From JAJFKX01 sp965230265 (lineage in GTDB: Bacteria > Pseudomonadota > Gammaproteobacteria > Xanthomonadales > Wenzhouxiangellaceae): a stretch of 64,000 nt of DNA. The stretch covers positions 1,922,001-1,986,000 of the forward strand of contig OZ245999.1 in NCBI GenBank assembly GCA_965230265.1. The letters are read 5' to 3'. The translations under genes were made by a program, and so were the position numbers. Numbering within the stretch: position 1 is the stretch's first letter; the number at the start of each line of letters is the position of its first letter. Of this stretch, positions 18,001 to 27,012 are shown piece by piece. Under the pieces are notes generated by a model. The model did not search any database and was not told the origin of the DNA. It saw only the letters and a program-made list of their open reading frames with translations.

Positions 18001-18074
18001 CGTGGCCTGCCAATACTTGGTGGTCAGAGCTGCTTTCTGACATACTCCGGCTGCAGCAACAAAAGCAGGCCACG
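18001..18074 (+). ncRNA. Structured leader element upstream of the M36 protease
   Basis: A perfect 10-bp pair (CGTGGCCTGC at 18001-18010, GCAGGCCACG at 18065-18074) encloses a second hairpin, GTCAGA/TCTGAC at 18023-18041 with a 7-nt loop. It ends 62 nt before the protease start codon. It looks like a folded RNA leader or a mobile palindromic element; I recognise no known family. Confidence 0.4.
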
Positions 18075-18136
18075 CCCTGTCTTTGTCGACCAGAAGCTGC
18101 ACAAACAAAACTGCAGTGCGTGTTGGAGAACACTTC

Positions 18137-20431
18137 ATGAAATATTTTATTGTCATTGGTCTGCTGATAACCACTCTGAATATCCAGGCGGAAGGTGCAC
18201 GCAGTGGTGATCGTGCGCTGGCATTATCTACTCTGGCCCAGCAGTATCAGTTAAACGGCAACGAGTTGTCGGCGATAGAAATTACTGATATCTATCGCAG
18301 CGGTCACAATGAAGTACTGCATGCTTACTTTCGGCAGCATGTTGATGGCATACCCATTATCAATGCACCAGCCGCAATACACCTTTCGAGCTCAGGCAGT
18401 GTGATTAGCGCTTCATCCGAGCTGGTACAGGCTTTGACCTTGCGCACCCCGGCACGTACACCATTGATTAGCCCAGAGTCAGCTATCAATAGCCTGGCAA
18501 TAGATCGTGGCTTGGTAACAGATCCCGCCATCCAGCAAGAGCCCAATCTAAGTGATGACATTATGCAGTACAGCAGCGAAACATTATCGGCTGACCTGAT
18601 TCCTATACAGTCGGTTTATTTTGCACGCAATGACAGTCTCCACCTTGCCTGGCAGATTGTGATCAGGCCAGATGCTCAGGCAGCCTGGTGGCAGGGCTGG
18701 GTGGATGCCCAAAGTGGTGCAGTACTTGCTACTGATAACTGGGTGGATGATGCCCAATACCGGGTCTTCGCAGTACCTTTGGAATCTCCTTTGGATGGTG
18801 ATCGCACTCTGGAAACCGACCCGCAGGATCCACAGGCCTCACCGTTTGGCTGGCACGATACTGATGGGGTTATCGGTGCAGAGTTTACTGACACAAGAGG
18901 CAATAACGTCTTTGCACAAGATGACCTTGATGCCAATAACAATGGTGGTTCACGGCCCGATGGCGGCCCGCTTCTGGTATTCGACGTACCTTTGGATCTA
19001 TCTGTACAACAGCCGGCAGATTATCTGGATTTCGCAATTATCAATCTGTTTTACTGGAACAACATCATCCATGATGTGCTGTATCAATATGGTTTTGATG
19101 AGGCTTCTGGTAATTTCCAGGAGAACAACTATGGCAACGGCGGCCAAGGTTCGGACTCCGTCAACGCAGATGCACAGGATGGTTCAGGCACCAATAATGC
19201 CAATTTCGGCACGCCCCCGGATGGCAGTAACCCGCGTATGCAAATGTTTATTTTCACACCAGCTAACACTGCTTTATTAAGCGTCAACAGTCCTGCCAAT
19301 ATCGCCGCAGATTACAGTGCTGCTGCCGCTGGTTTTGGTTCACCACTGGGCGCAGGCACCACCAGTGATCTGGAGCTGGTCTCAGACGGCAGCGCTGCTC
19401 CCAGTCAAGGATGCAACGCCCTGGTTGGCTTTACTGCGGGAAATATTGCTGTGGTTGATCGAGGTGGCTGCCAGTTCGGTTTAAAAGGTCTCAACGCTGA
19501 GAATGCTGGCGCAGTGGCAATGGTGGTCATTAACAACGAACCTGGTAATGATGCATTCGCTATGGGTGCAGGTGCACAAGGCAACAGTGTCACCATCCCC
19601 TCAGCCATGATCGGCAATGATGATGGACAAATCATTCGCAATGAACTGCCTAATGTTAATGCAACGCTGTTAGATGATGGTGCCAATGTGTTGAACCGTG
19701 ACAGCGATCTGGATGCCGGCATAATCGCACATGAATATGGTCATGGCCTCTCCAACCGACTGACCGGCGGTCCCGGCAGTGCCAGCTGCCTGTTCGGCAG
19801 TGAACAGCAAGGCGAAGGCTGGAGTGACTTTCTGGCACTGGTGTTCACACCAGATACCAATGACACCGCCGATACGCCAAGAGGCGTGGGACGCTGGGCC
19901 ACTTTTCGTGAATCTGACCCTGCTGGTGGAATACGTGCATTTCCCTACACCAGAGATATGACTGTTAACCCGCTTACTTATGCCGACATTCGTAACGCTG
20001 GACAACCTGGCAGCCCACTCAGTATTCCGCATGGCGTGGGGACAGTCTGGGCCACAATATTGTGGGATATGTATTGGAACCTGGTGGATGAATATGGTTT
20101 TGATGCTGATTTATATCAGGGTAACGGCGGAAATAACCTGGCTATTCAGCTGGTTGTGGATGGCCTAAAACTACAACCCTGCGGCCCTACTTTTGTCACC
20201 AGCCGTGATGCGATACTGGCAGCAGACCTGGCCACCAATGGTGGACAAAACCAATGTGCCATATGGGATGCATTCGCACGTCGCGGTGTTGGTATCTGTG
20301 CTGCCGATGGTGGCAGTCCGAATTCCTTAAATGTTACTGAAGACTTCCAATTGCCGATGTCATGTCAATCGGATAGCGAAGTGTTTTATATTGACAGCTT
20401 TGAATCTCCGAATTCATCGTGTCCCAATTGA
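18137..20431 (+). CDS. Secreted M36 (fungalysin-like) metalloprotease with PA domain
   Basis: A 764-residue exported zinc protease. It has a short signal peptide (about residues 1-18), an FTP-type propeptide (about 25-190), and an M36 catalytic region interrupted by a PA insert (about 385-520). The zinc motif HEYGH lies at residues 532-536 with catalytic Glu533, and the third ligand Glu is in EGWSDFLA. The C-terminus ends with a short Cys-containing tail bearing IDSFES, similar to C-terminal tags seen on secreted proteins of some gammaproteobacteria. GGAG before ATG 18137 supports this start over 18083. A role in extracellular protein breakdown is inferred. Confidence 0.92.
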   Translation: MKYFIVIGLLITTLNIQAEGARSGDRALALSTLAQQYQLNGNELSAIEITDIYRSGHNEVLHAYFRQHVDGIPIINAPAAIHLSSSGSVISASSELVQALTLRTPARTPLISPESAINSLAIDRGLVTDPAIQQEPNLSDDIMQYSSETLSADLIPIQSVYFARNDSLHLAWQIVIRPDAQAAWWQGWVDAQSGAVLATDNWVDDAQYRVFAVPLESPLDGDRTLETDPQDPQASPFGWHDTDGVIGAEFTDTRGNNVFAQDDLDANNNGGSRPDGGPLLVFDVPLDLSVQQPADYLDFAIINLFYWNNIIHDVLYQYGFDEASGNFQENNYGNGGQGSDSVNADAQDGSGTNNANFGTPPDGSNPRMQMFIFTPANTALLSVNSPANIAADYSAAAAGFGSPLGAGTTSDLELVSDGSAAPSQGCNALVGFTAGNIAVVDRGGCQFGLKGLNAENAGAVAMVVINNEPGNDAFAMGAGAQGNSVTIPSAMIGNDDGQIIRNELPNVNATLLDDGANVLNRDSDLDAGIIAHEYGHGLSNRLTGGPGSASCLFGSEQQGEGWSDFLALVFTPDTNDTADTPRGVGRWATFRESDPAGGIRAFPYTRDMTVNPLTYADIRNAGQPGSPLSIPHGVGTVWATILWDMYWNLVDEYGFDADLYQGNGGNNLAIQLVVDGLKLQPCGPTFVTSRDAILAADLATNGGQNQCAIWDAFARRGVGICAADGGSPNSLNVTEDFQLPMSCQSDSEVFYIDSFESPNSSCPN

Positions 20432-20464
20432 CCAATAAATTTTTAGCAACCTTCTGGTTTTGAT

Positions 20465-21187
20465 ATGGACAAAATAAATCACAGGAATAGTCATTGGCTG
20501 GCCGCCAGCATTTTAAGTGTCGGCCTGGTGCTTGCAGCTTTGCTGTTCAGCCAGGCACTGCTGGATTTCAAACGCCAGGATCGTTATGTCACAGTGAAAG
20601 GATTGGCAGAACGTGAAGTGGCTGCCAACCTGGCCATATGGCCTATTACTTTCAGTGTTAACGGTGACGAATTGGGGCAATTACAAAACCAGCTTGAACA
20701 AGCCAGCCTGAGTGTGAGTGCTTTTTTACAGGGGCATGGTTTTGCTGAAGATGAGCTGACTCGCTCACCACCTAAAATCACTGATTTTTACTCTCAAACT
20801 TACGGCGGTCAGCGCCCACCTCAGAGGTTTCAGGCATTACGTACTATTACTGTACAAACTGACAATGTTGCCGCCGTGCGCCATGCACAAGAGGCTGCCA
20901 GTGATTTGTTGGGCGCTGGGATTGTCCTGGCGCAGGATTATGAATACGGCAGTGGTGCGCAGTTTTTATTTACCGGCCTGAACGACATCAAACCCGAAAT
21001 GATCGCTGAAGCGACCGCCAGTGCCCGGGAAGCCGCGCGCCAGTTTGCCAACGACTCAGACAGCACTGTGGATGGTATCCGCAATGCCAATCAGGGCTTA
21101 TTCACCATCAATGAAAGAGATAGCAATTCACCGGATATTAAAATTGTAAGAGTGGTAAGCACCCTACAATTTTACCTGACAGACTAA
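20465..21187 (+). CDS. SIMPL domain protein (DUF541)
   Basis: This 240-residue protein has one N-terminal membrane anchor (about residues 12-32) and a periplasmic SIMPL domain (about 40-238), shown by DRYVTVKGLAEREVAANLAIWPITF and the C-terminal IKIVRVVSTLQFYL. SIMPL proteins resemble channel-forming BP26/YggE, and their role is poorly defined, often linked to oxidative stress. The gene follows the M36 protease by 33 nt on the same strand and is convergent with ispA. Confidence 0.85.
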   Translation: MDKINHRNSHWLAASILSVGLVLAALLFSQALLDFKRQDRYVTVKGLAEREVAANLAIWPITFSVNGDELGQLQNQLEQASLSVSAFLQGHGFAEDELTRSPPKITDFYSQTYGGQRPPQRFQALRTITVQTDNVAAVRHAQEAASDLLGAGIVLAQDYEYGSGAQFLFTGLNDIKPEMIAEATASAREAARQFANDSDSTVDGIRNANQGLFTINERDSNSPDIKIVRVVSTLQFYLTD

Positions 21188-21273
21188 AAGGACTTAACCA
21201 ACCTGAACCAATCGCGTATCTGAAAGCCTCATTGTGGTGCTTATCAGAATCAAAATAATGGTTAATAAAAGGC

Positions 21274-22176
21274 TTAATAATCACGCCTTGTGATATACGC
21301 TGCCATCCAGCGCAACGGCTCCGCCGTCTCTCCATAGCCATCCAGATTGTGTTCTGCTTCAGCAAACAACCCATCCGCACGCCTGCGAGCAAAATCCAGC
21401 CCATAACGCAACGCATAGTTGGGTTTATCCTTCTCCTCATCTGAGCCTTGCGGTTTGCCCAGCTTTTCAGTGTCTCCAGTGACATCCAGAATGTCGTCCT
21501 GTACCTGAAAACACAAACCGATTGCCTGGCCAAAATCGGATAACCGCTGCTGCAAAGCCTGGTCAGGTTGGTCTTTTGCAGCGTGTACACCCAGCATAAC
21601 CGCAGCATGGATCAATGCACCGGTTTTCAGTTTGAACATCTGTTCAACCAGGGTTTTATCCGGGTAGCTGCCCGCCATATCGATATCCAGCATCTGGCCA
21701 CCGACCATGCCATCACCACCACTGGCATAAGCCAAAACCCGAATACTTTCAATCAATGCAGTGGCATCGCGATATTCACTGGCCGCATCAGCCAAGCACT
21801 GAAAAGCCAACGCCAATAATGCATCACCTGCCAAAATGGCAGTCGCTTCATCAAATGCCTTGTGCAGAGTGGGTTGGCCACGACGCAAATCATCATCATC
21901 CATGGCTGGTAAATCATCGTGTACCAGCGAATAGCAATGCACCAGCTCTACTGCCGCTGCTGGAGCATCCAGCGTTCGCAAATCAGCACCTGACAACATA
22001 CCTGCGGCATAGACCAATAACGGACGAATACGCTTACCTCCACCCAATGCGGTATATTGCATGGCTTTTTGCAAACGAGGGCTACTGCAAGGCTGATCCA
22101 GTAGCTGCTGCAAATAATGATTAACCCGCTGCACCAGTATTTGTGAGTGTGCTGCGAAACTGTGGTTATCTGCCAT
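21274..22176 (-). CDS. ispA: Farnesyl diphosphate synthase (polyprenyl synthetase)
   Basis: This 300-residue trans-prenyltransferase condenses IPP with DMAPP and GPP to make FPP. The first Asp-rich motif is DDLPAMD (residues 87-93), with the two-residue insertion between the Asp pairs typical of bacterial FPP synthases. The second is DDILD in FQVQDDILDVTGD. GGGKRIRPLLV provides the diphosphate-binding Lys and Arg. It faces away from the squalene synthase gene across a 314-bp gap, so it supplies the substrate for the hopanoid genes next door. Confidence 0.95.
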   Translation of the reverse strand: MADNHSFAAHSQILVQRVNHYLQQLLDQPCSSPRLQKAMQYTALGGGKRIRPLLVYAAGMLSGADLRTLDAPAAAVELVHCYSLVHDDLPAMDDDDLRRGQPTLHKAFDEATAILAGDALLALAFQCLADAASEYRDATALIESIRVLAYASGGDGMVGGQMLDIDMAGSYPDKTLVEQMFKLKTGALIHAAVMLGVHAAKDQPDQALQQRLSDFGQAIGLCFQVQDDILDVTGDTEKLGKPQGSDEEKDKPNYALRYGLDFARRRADGLFAEAEHNLDGYGETAEPLRWMAAYITRRDY

Positions 22177-22490
22177 AAGGTTCCTGGGTTGTTGTTAAGA
22201 CGACATTTATCTACATTATGAAAACATCCAAAACCTAAGCCACTCGCCCTGATGCAGGCAAACCGCTAAAATGTCCTGGGTTTGGGTTACTTTTACATAA
22301 GCGATTATACTACGCTGCTGGACGCGAATAAGGATATTGCTGGTTGTTTGTATATTTATTACAAGCAAGCACCAGTAACAACAACAGACCAATTTATGTG
22401 TTATTCAATGATTGCCAAACATTTTGACCTGGATACAAGCGCCAAGCCAGCGATTATGACCGCTATTCCAGTCATCAGCAGAGTCACAAT
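22177..22490. other. Intergenic region between ispA and the hopanoid run
   Basis: This 314-bp divergent gap should hold promoters in both directions. A plus-strand -10-like TATACT (22306-22311) has a weak TTGGGT 18 bp upstream. A 71-codon frame here lacks a ribosome-binding site and family features, so I do not call it a gene. Confidence 0.5.
22282..22311 (+). promoter_or_regulatory. Candidate promoter of the hopanoid-mevalonate run
   Basis: TTGGGT (22282-22287) and TATACT (22306-22311) are spaced by 18 bp, about 180 nt before the squalene synthase ATG. The -35 match is weak, so this is a candidate only. Confidence 0.3.
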
Positions 22491-23669
22491 ATGGTAACCA
22501 CCGCACCTGATCTACCACCATCCGCACAGGCAAACACTGGCGACAGGCCCAGTCTGGAAGCAGCGCTGGCTTATCAAGAACATATTCTGGAATTGGTTTC
22601 ACGCACTTTTGCGCTGACCATTCCACAATTGCCACGTGATTTATATATCGCTGTGGCCAATGCCTATCTGCTCTGCCGGATTGCCGACACCATCGAAGAC
22701 GATGCTGCCTGGAACCCGGCAGAAAAGATTCAGCATCAACAAGCCTTTATTGAGGTTATCGCTGGCAAGCGCGATGCCAACCATTTTGGGCAAACCACCG
22801 CGCCAATACTGGCTCCGGAAACCCTCGCTGCCGAACGTGATCTGATCGCCAATACTGGCCGCGTGATTCAAGTCACACGCAGCCTGGATCCAGTACAGCA
22901 AACCGCTCTGTTCCAATGCGTTCAGGTCATGAGCCGCGGCATGAACCGTTACCAGAACAGTGTAGGTGCAGAAGGGCTGGCCGAACAGCGTGATCTGGAT
23001 TTTTACTGCTATTACGTTGCTGGCGTAGTCGGTGAAATGCTGACCGATTTGTTCTGCCACCATGACCCGGACATTGCCAGTCAGCGTGATCAGCTAATGC
23101 AACTGGCGCCTTCCTTTGGGCAGGCCTTGCAAATGACCAATATCCTTAAAGATGTATGGGATGATCGCAGTCGTGGTGTGTGTTGGTGGCCGCAAGCCAC
23201 TTTCCAAAAACATGGTGTATCACTGGTGCATCTGGAAGATGAACATCAATCGGCTGAATACCAGCAAGCATTGAATGTGATGATTGGCATCACGCATGGA
23301 CATATCCAAAATGCCCTGCGCTATACCCTGATGTTACCCAGTCAGCAGGGTGGTATTCGCAAATTTTGTCTATGGGCTTTGGGGCTGGCCATTTTGACTT
23401 TAAAAAACATCCACCAGTCACCGCATTTTCGAAGTGGCCAGGAAGTCAAAGTCAGCCGTCGCCGAGTAAAATTAGTCATCTTTTTAAGCAAAATTTTTGG
23501 GCGCAGCAATAAGATATTGATGTGGTTATTCCGTAAGGCAGGTAAGCATTTGCCGATCACTCAGGTCAAGTCATTCGAATGGCCCATGCCTAATTACCAC
23601 AGCAATGATGATAACCAACAAGATAGCAAGAGCGCATCCGCTGCAAACAACGCAGCCATGCATGCCTGA
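22491..23669 (+). CDS. Squalene synthase, eukaryote-type single enzyme
   Basis: This 392-residue protein is a trans-isoprenyl diphosphate head-to-head synthase. The two Asp-rich motifs are DTIED (residues 66-70) and DVWDD (221-225). LVSRTFALTIPQLPRDLYIAVANAYLLCR and YYVAGVVGEMLTDLF resemble eukaryotic FDFT1 and the Methylococcus enzyme rather than short HpnC or HpnD. The C-terminus carries a hydrophobic helix (about 308-325) followed by a basic stretch, suggesting membrane attachment. A single SQS would condense two FPP to presqualene diphosphate and reduce it to squalene, replacing HpnCDE; those three genes are absent here. First gene of the long plus-strand run, 11 nt before the cyclase. 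Confidence 0.88.
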   Translation: MVTTAPDLPPSAQANTGDRPSLEAALAYQEHILELVSRTFALTIPQLPRDLYIAVANAYLLCRIADTIEDDAAWNPAEKIQHQQAFIEVIAGKRDANHFGQTTAPILAPETLAAERDLIANTGRVIQVTRSLDPVQQTALFQCVQVMSRGMNRYQNSVGAEGLAEQRDLDFYCYYVAGVVGEMLTDLFCHHDPDIASQRDQLMQLAPSFGQALQMTNILKDVWDDRSRGVCWWPQATFQKHGVSLVHLEDEHQSAEYQQALNVMIGITHGHIQNALRYTLMLPSQQGGIRKFCLWALGLAILTLKNIHQSPHFRSGQEVKVSRRRVKLVIFLSKIFGRSNKILMWLFRKAGKHLPITQVKSFEWPMPNYHSNDDNQQDSKSASAANNAAMHA

Positions 23670-23680
23670 AGCCTGAATAC

Positions 23681-25651
23681 ATGCACATCTCTCTGGTTAG
23701 TAACAACCCGGTGGCGAATACTGACGCCGCCCCCATGAACAAACAGCTGCTGGATCAGGCCATTGCCGCTGGCCGTGAAAACCTGCTGAGCCACCAGCAG
23801 GCCGACGGCCATTGGTGTTTTGAACTGGAAGCCGATTGCACCATTCCAGCCGAGTACATCATGATGATGCACTTTATGGATGAAATTGATGATGCTTTGG
23901 CACAGCGTTTGGCCAAATACCTGCGTCGTCACCAGCGTGATGATGGCAGCTGGCCGCTATATACCGGCGGAGATATGGATACCAGCTGTTCGGTAAAAGT
24001 GTATTACGCACTTAAATTGGCGGGTGATAACATTAATGCGCCACACATGCAACGCGCCCGAAACGCCATCTTGGCTGTTGGTGGTGCTGCCAAAAGCAAT
24101 GTGTTCACGCGCATTGCTTTGGCGCTGTTTGAACAAGTTCCATGGCGAGCGGTACCGTTTATCCCGCCTGAAATCATGCTGATGCCGCGCTGGTTTCCGT
24201 TTCATATCAGCAAAGTGTCTTATTGGTCGCGCACGGTGATGGTACCGCTGTTCGTGCTGTACGCCTTTAAACCCAAAGCCATTAATCCACGTAAGATTCA
24301 TATTCGGGAATTATTTACCACCCCGCCGGATAAAGAGCATAACTATTTTCCCAGGCGTTCGCGCCTAAATGGTTTTTTGCAAGGTCTGGAACGCTTTTCC
24401 CTTTATTGTCTGGAACCACTGGTACCCGGATTTGTCCGCCGCAAAGCCATTCGCCGCGCCGAACAGTGGTTCGTAGAGCGTTTGAATGGCGAAGATGGGT
24501 TGGGAGCGATTTTCCCAGCGATGGTCAATGCCTGTATGGCCATGGATTGCCTAGACTATGGAAAAGACCACCCGTTACGGGTTATCTGCAAACGCTCCAT
24601 CGAAAAACTGCTGGTTGAATATCCCGATGGCAGTGCGTATTGCCAACCTTGCGTATCGCCGGTATGGGATACCGGCTGGGCAGCGATCGCACTATTGAAA
24701 GCCGAGGATGATGATGCTCATCGTGAACAACTTGATCAAGCTATCCAGCATGGTTGTGACTGGCTAATCAGCAAACAAGAAACCGAATTTTACGGCGACT
24801 GGAAAACCCAGGCACCTGATACCAAACCAGGAGGCTGGGCCTTCCAATATGCTAACCCACACTATCCCGACTTGGACGATACCGCGATGGTAGCGGCCTT
24901 GCTGCACGTGGTTGATAACAAAAAGCCGGCTTATGTTGATGCTGTCAGTCAGGCTTGTGACTGGCTGGTTGGTTTACAGTCAACACGTGGCAATAATCAT
25001 GGTGGTTTCGCTGCTTTCGATGCCAATAACGATAAATATTACTTAAACAGCATTCCCTTTGCAGATCATGGTGCATTGCTGGATCCGGCCACCGAAGATG
25101 TATCAGGTCGTGTATTACTGCCGCTGGGTTTATTAAAACGCTCTAAGGACAAAGTCGCCATCCAGCGCTGTATCAACTATTTGAAAGCCACTCAACAACA
25201 GGATGGTTCCTGGTGGGGACGGTGGGGTACCAATTATATTTATGGTACCTGGAGTGCAATCGCCGGTTTGGCGTTTGCAGGTGAAGACTGTCAACAAGAA
25301 TACATCCAGAAAAGCGTCCGCTATTTGCTGAATCACCAGCGCGAAGATGGTGGCTGGGGGGAGACCAATGACAGCTATGATCATCCCGAACGCAGCGGTC
25401 TGGCGCCTTTTAGCAGTGGCTGCCACACGGCATGGGCCCTGCTGGCATTGATGGCCACTGGACGAGTCAAAGAAAAGGCAGTCGCACGGGGCATCCAATG
25501 GTTAATTGACAATCAAAATGATAGCGGCCACTGGTCTGACCCATGGTTCAATGCTCCCGGTTTCCCGCGGGTATTTTATTTGCGTTATCACGGCTACAAT
25601 CATTACTTCCCACTGTGGGCGCTTAGCCGTTACCGGCAGCTAACCACCTAG
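23681..25651 (+). CDS. shc: Squalene-hopene cyclase
   Basis: This 656-residue class II terpene cyclase turns squalene into hopene or hopanol at the inner membrane. The catalytic motif DLDDTA lies at residues 397-402, with Asp399 as the likely proton donor. Several QW repeats are visible, such as QQADGHWCFE, QRDDGSWPLY, QQDGSWWGRWG and QREDGGWGE. The length is standard. ATG 23681 is used; ATG 23735 would shorten the N-terminus by 18 residues. The gene follows squalene synthase by 11 nt and precedes hpnG by 7 nt. Confidence 0.97.
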   Translation: MHISLVSNNPVANTDAAPMNKQLLDQAIAAGRENLLSHQQADGHWCFELEADCTIPAEYIMMMHFMDEIDDALAQRLAKYLRRHQRDDGSWPLYTGGDMDTSCSVKVYYALKLAGDNINAPHMQRARNAILAVGGAAKSNVFTRIALALFEQVPWRAVPFIPPEIMLMPRWFPFHISKVSYWSRTVMVPLFVLYAFKPKAINPRKIHIRELFTTPPDKEHNYFPRRSRLNGFLQGLERFSLYCLEPLVPGFVRRKAIRRAEQWFVERLNGEDGLGAIFPAMVNACMAMDCLDYGKDHPLRVICKRSIEKLLVEYPDGSAYCQPCVSPVWDTGWAAIALLKAEDDDAHREQLDQAIQHGCDWLISKQETEFYGDWKTQAPDTKPGGWAFQYANPHYPDLDDTAMVAALLHVVDNKKPAYVDAVSQACDWLVGLQSTRGNNHGGFAAFDANNDKYYLNSIPFADHGALLDPATEDVSGRVLLPLGLLKRSKDKVAIQRCINYLKATQQQDGSWWGRWGTNYIYGTWSAIAGLAFAGEDCQQEYIQKSVRYLLNHQREDGGWGETNDSYDHPERSGLAPFSSGCHTAWALLALMATGRVKEKAVARGIQWLIDNQNDSGHWSDPWFNAPGFPRVFYLRYHGYNHYFPLWALSRYRQLTT

Positions 25652-25658
25652 CAACAGT

Positions 25659-26333
25659 ATGACCATCGGTATCATTGTGGCACTGCGCTGGGAAGCGCAG
25701 TGTCTGAAAAGTGTACTGAAACAGCAGCCTGACAGTAACATCATCTGGCAACTGACGGGCATGGGGCCGCAGGCAGCCGCCGATGGTGTTGCAGAGCTGG
25801 TAGCCAATGGAGCAACTCAGTTAATCAGCTACGGTTGTGCTGCCGGCCTAAAGCCCAAGCTTGAAGCGGGTCGTTTATTGGCCCCCCAACAGGTTATAGC
25901 CGCCAATGGTGAGCTTTTAGATTGCGATACCGTACTGTGGCAGCGGTTCAGCGACCAGTCAGGCACTGCCTGTCATGATCCACTGGCAGAAGTGAACACC
26001 GTACTCAGTTCAGCGGTTGCCAAATCCGCCCTGGGAGCGAATACCGGAGCAGCATCAGCAGATATGGAAAGTGCTGCCGTTCTGCGGGCTGCCAAATCAC
26101 AAGGTGTTCCTGCTGTAGTACTACGTACTGTGCTGGATAATGCAGAACAAAGCCTGCCTGCCGGTTTAGTGGACTGTTGTGATGCATGGGGTTCACCTCG
26201 CAGCTTGTCATTGACAGCCTGGTTGCTGCGTGAGCCCACACGATTATCCGCCGTCTATGCTTTGGCCCGTGCTCAGCGACAGGCATGTCATACGCTGACC
26301 TTTATTGCAAAAACACTTGTGAGGATGTCATGA
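25659..26333 (+). CDS. hpnG: Hopanoid-associated phosphorylase HpnG (adenosylhopane nucleosidase)
   Basis: This 224-residue PNP/UDP-phosphorylase-fold protein shows the segment ITGMG-like LTGMGPQAA, the nucleoside-binding ADMESAAVLRAA motif, and VLRTVLDNAEQSLP. HpnG removes adenine from adenosylhopane made by HpnH, giving ribosylhopane or its phosphate on the way to bacteriohopanetetrol-type lipids. The location between shc and hpnM settles the assignment against a general MTA/SAH nucleosidase. Its TGA overlaps the hpnM ATG. Confidence 0.9.
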   Translation: MTIGIIVALRWEAQCLKSVLKQQPDSNIIWQLTGMGPQAAADGVAELVANGATQLISYGCAAGLKPKLEAGRLLAPQQVIAANGELLDCDTVLWQRFSDQSGTACHDPLAEVNTVLSSAVAKSALGANTGAASADMESAAVLRAAKSQGVPAVVLRTVLDNAEQSLPAGLVDCCDAWGSPRSLSLTAWLLREPTRLSAVYALARAQRQACHTLTFIAKTLVRMS

Positions 26334-26986
26334 ATATTGTTTTTATCCATCGTCAAATATTAATCAGCCTGCTGGTCGCAGCAATGCTCTGCATCAGCCA
26401 GCCATTGCTGGCTCAAGCGGAAAACACCCAAGCCAATAATCTGGCAGCCGCCAGTAATGCTACACCAGATGCGGTGATCAGCAGCCTGGAACAGGCGCTG
26501 TTAACAAATATGCAAAACGATCAATTAGACCATGATGGCCGTAGTCAGCGGTTGCAAACGGTTGTCGATCGGGCTTTTGACTTCCCTCGGATGGGACGTT
26601 TTTTGTTTGGCAGTCGCTGGAAAGGTTTTGATCAAGCCGAAAAAGACCGTTTTAGCGATGCCTTTGGTGCATTAACGGTGGCTACCTATGCCACTCGCTT
26701 TAAGCAATTTAACAATGAGCAATTTGTTGCCATCAGCAGCCAACAACCCAGCAGTAACCGGGCACAGGTACGGCATGAGTTGGTCACCAGCAAAGGCGAA
26801 CGTATCGCTTTTGACTATCTGTTATTACAGCAAAATGATGAATGGCGTATTGTTAACATCACCACACGAGGTGTCAGTGACCTGTCTTTAAAACGGTCAC
26901 AATACAGCAAGCTTTATAACCAGGGTGGCTTGGATGCTGTTGTTGAGTATATCCAACAACAAAACAAACGTTTGGCTGCCGAATAG
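26330..26986 (+). CDS. hpnM: Hopanoid-associated MlaC-like protein HpnM
   Basis: This 218-residue exported protein of the MlaC/Ttg2D family has a signal peptide (about residues 1-30, ending LLAQA). RAFDFPRMGRFLFGSRWKGFDQAEKDRFSDAFGALTV is the typical MlaC core. MlaC proteins carry phospholipids across the periplasm, and HpnM is thought to work with HpnN in moving hopanoids to the outer membrane. ATG 26330 overlaps the hpnG stop (ATGA). Confidence 0.9.
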   Translation: MNIVFIHRQILISLLVAAMLCISQPLLAQAENTQANNLAAASNATPDAVISSLEQALLTNMQNDQLDHDGRSQRLQTVVDRAFDFPRMGRFLFGSRWKGFDQAEKDRFSDAFGALTVATYATRFKQFNNEQFVAISSQQPSSNRAQVRHELVTSKGERIAFDYLLLQQNDEWRIVNITTRGVSDLSLKRSQYSKLYNQGGLDAVVEYIQQQNKRLAAE

Positions 26987-27012
26987 CGATATCATTAAAC
27001 CACTGATAAGTC

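Noticed and set aside
22282..22497. 71-codon frame before squalene synthase
   Set aside because: It has no ribosome-binding site, no recognisable features, and overlaps the likely promoter region.
25659..26333. MTA/SAH nucleosidase for methionine salvage
   Set aside because: Position between shc and hpnM and the HpnG-type sequence favour the hopanoid role.
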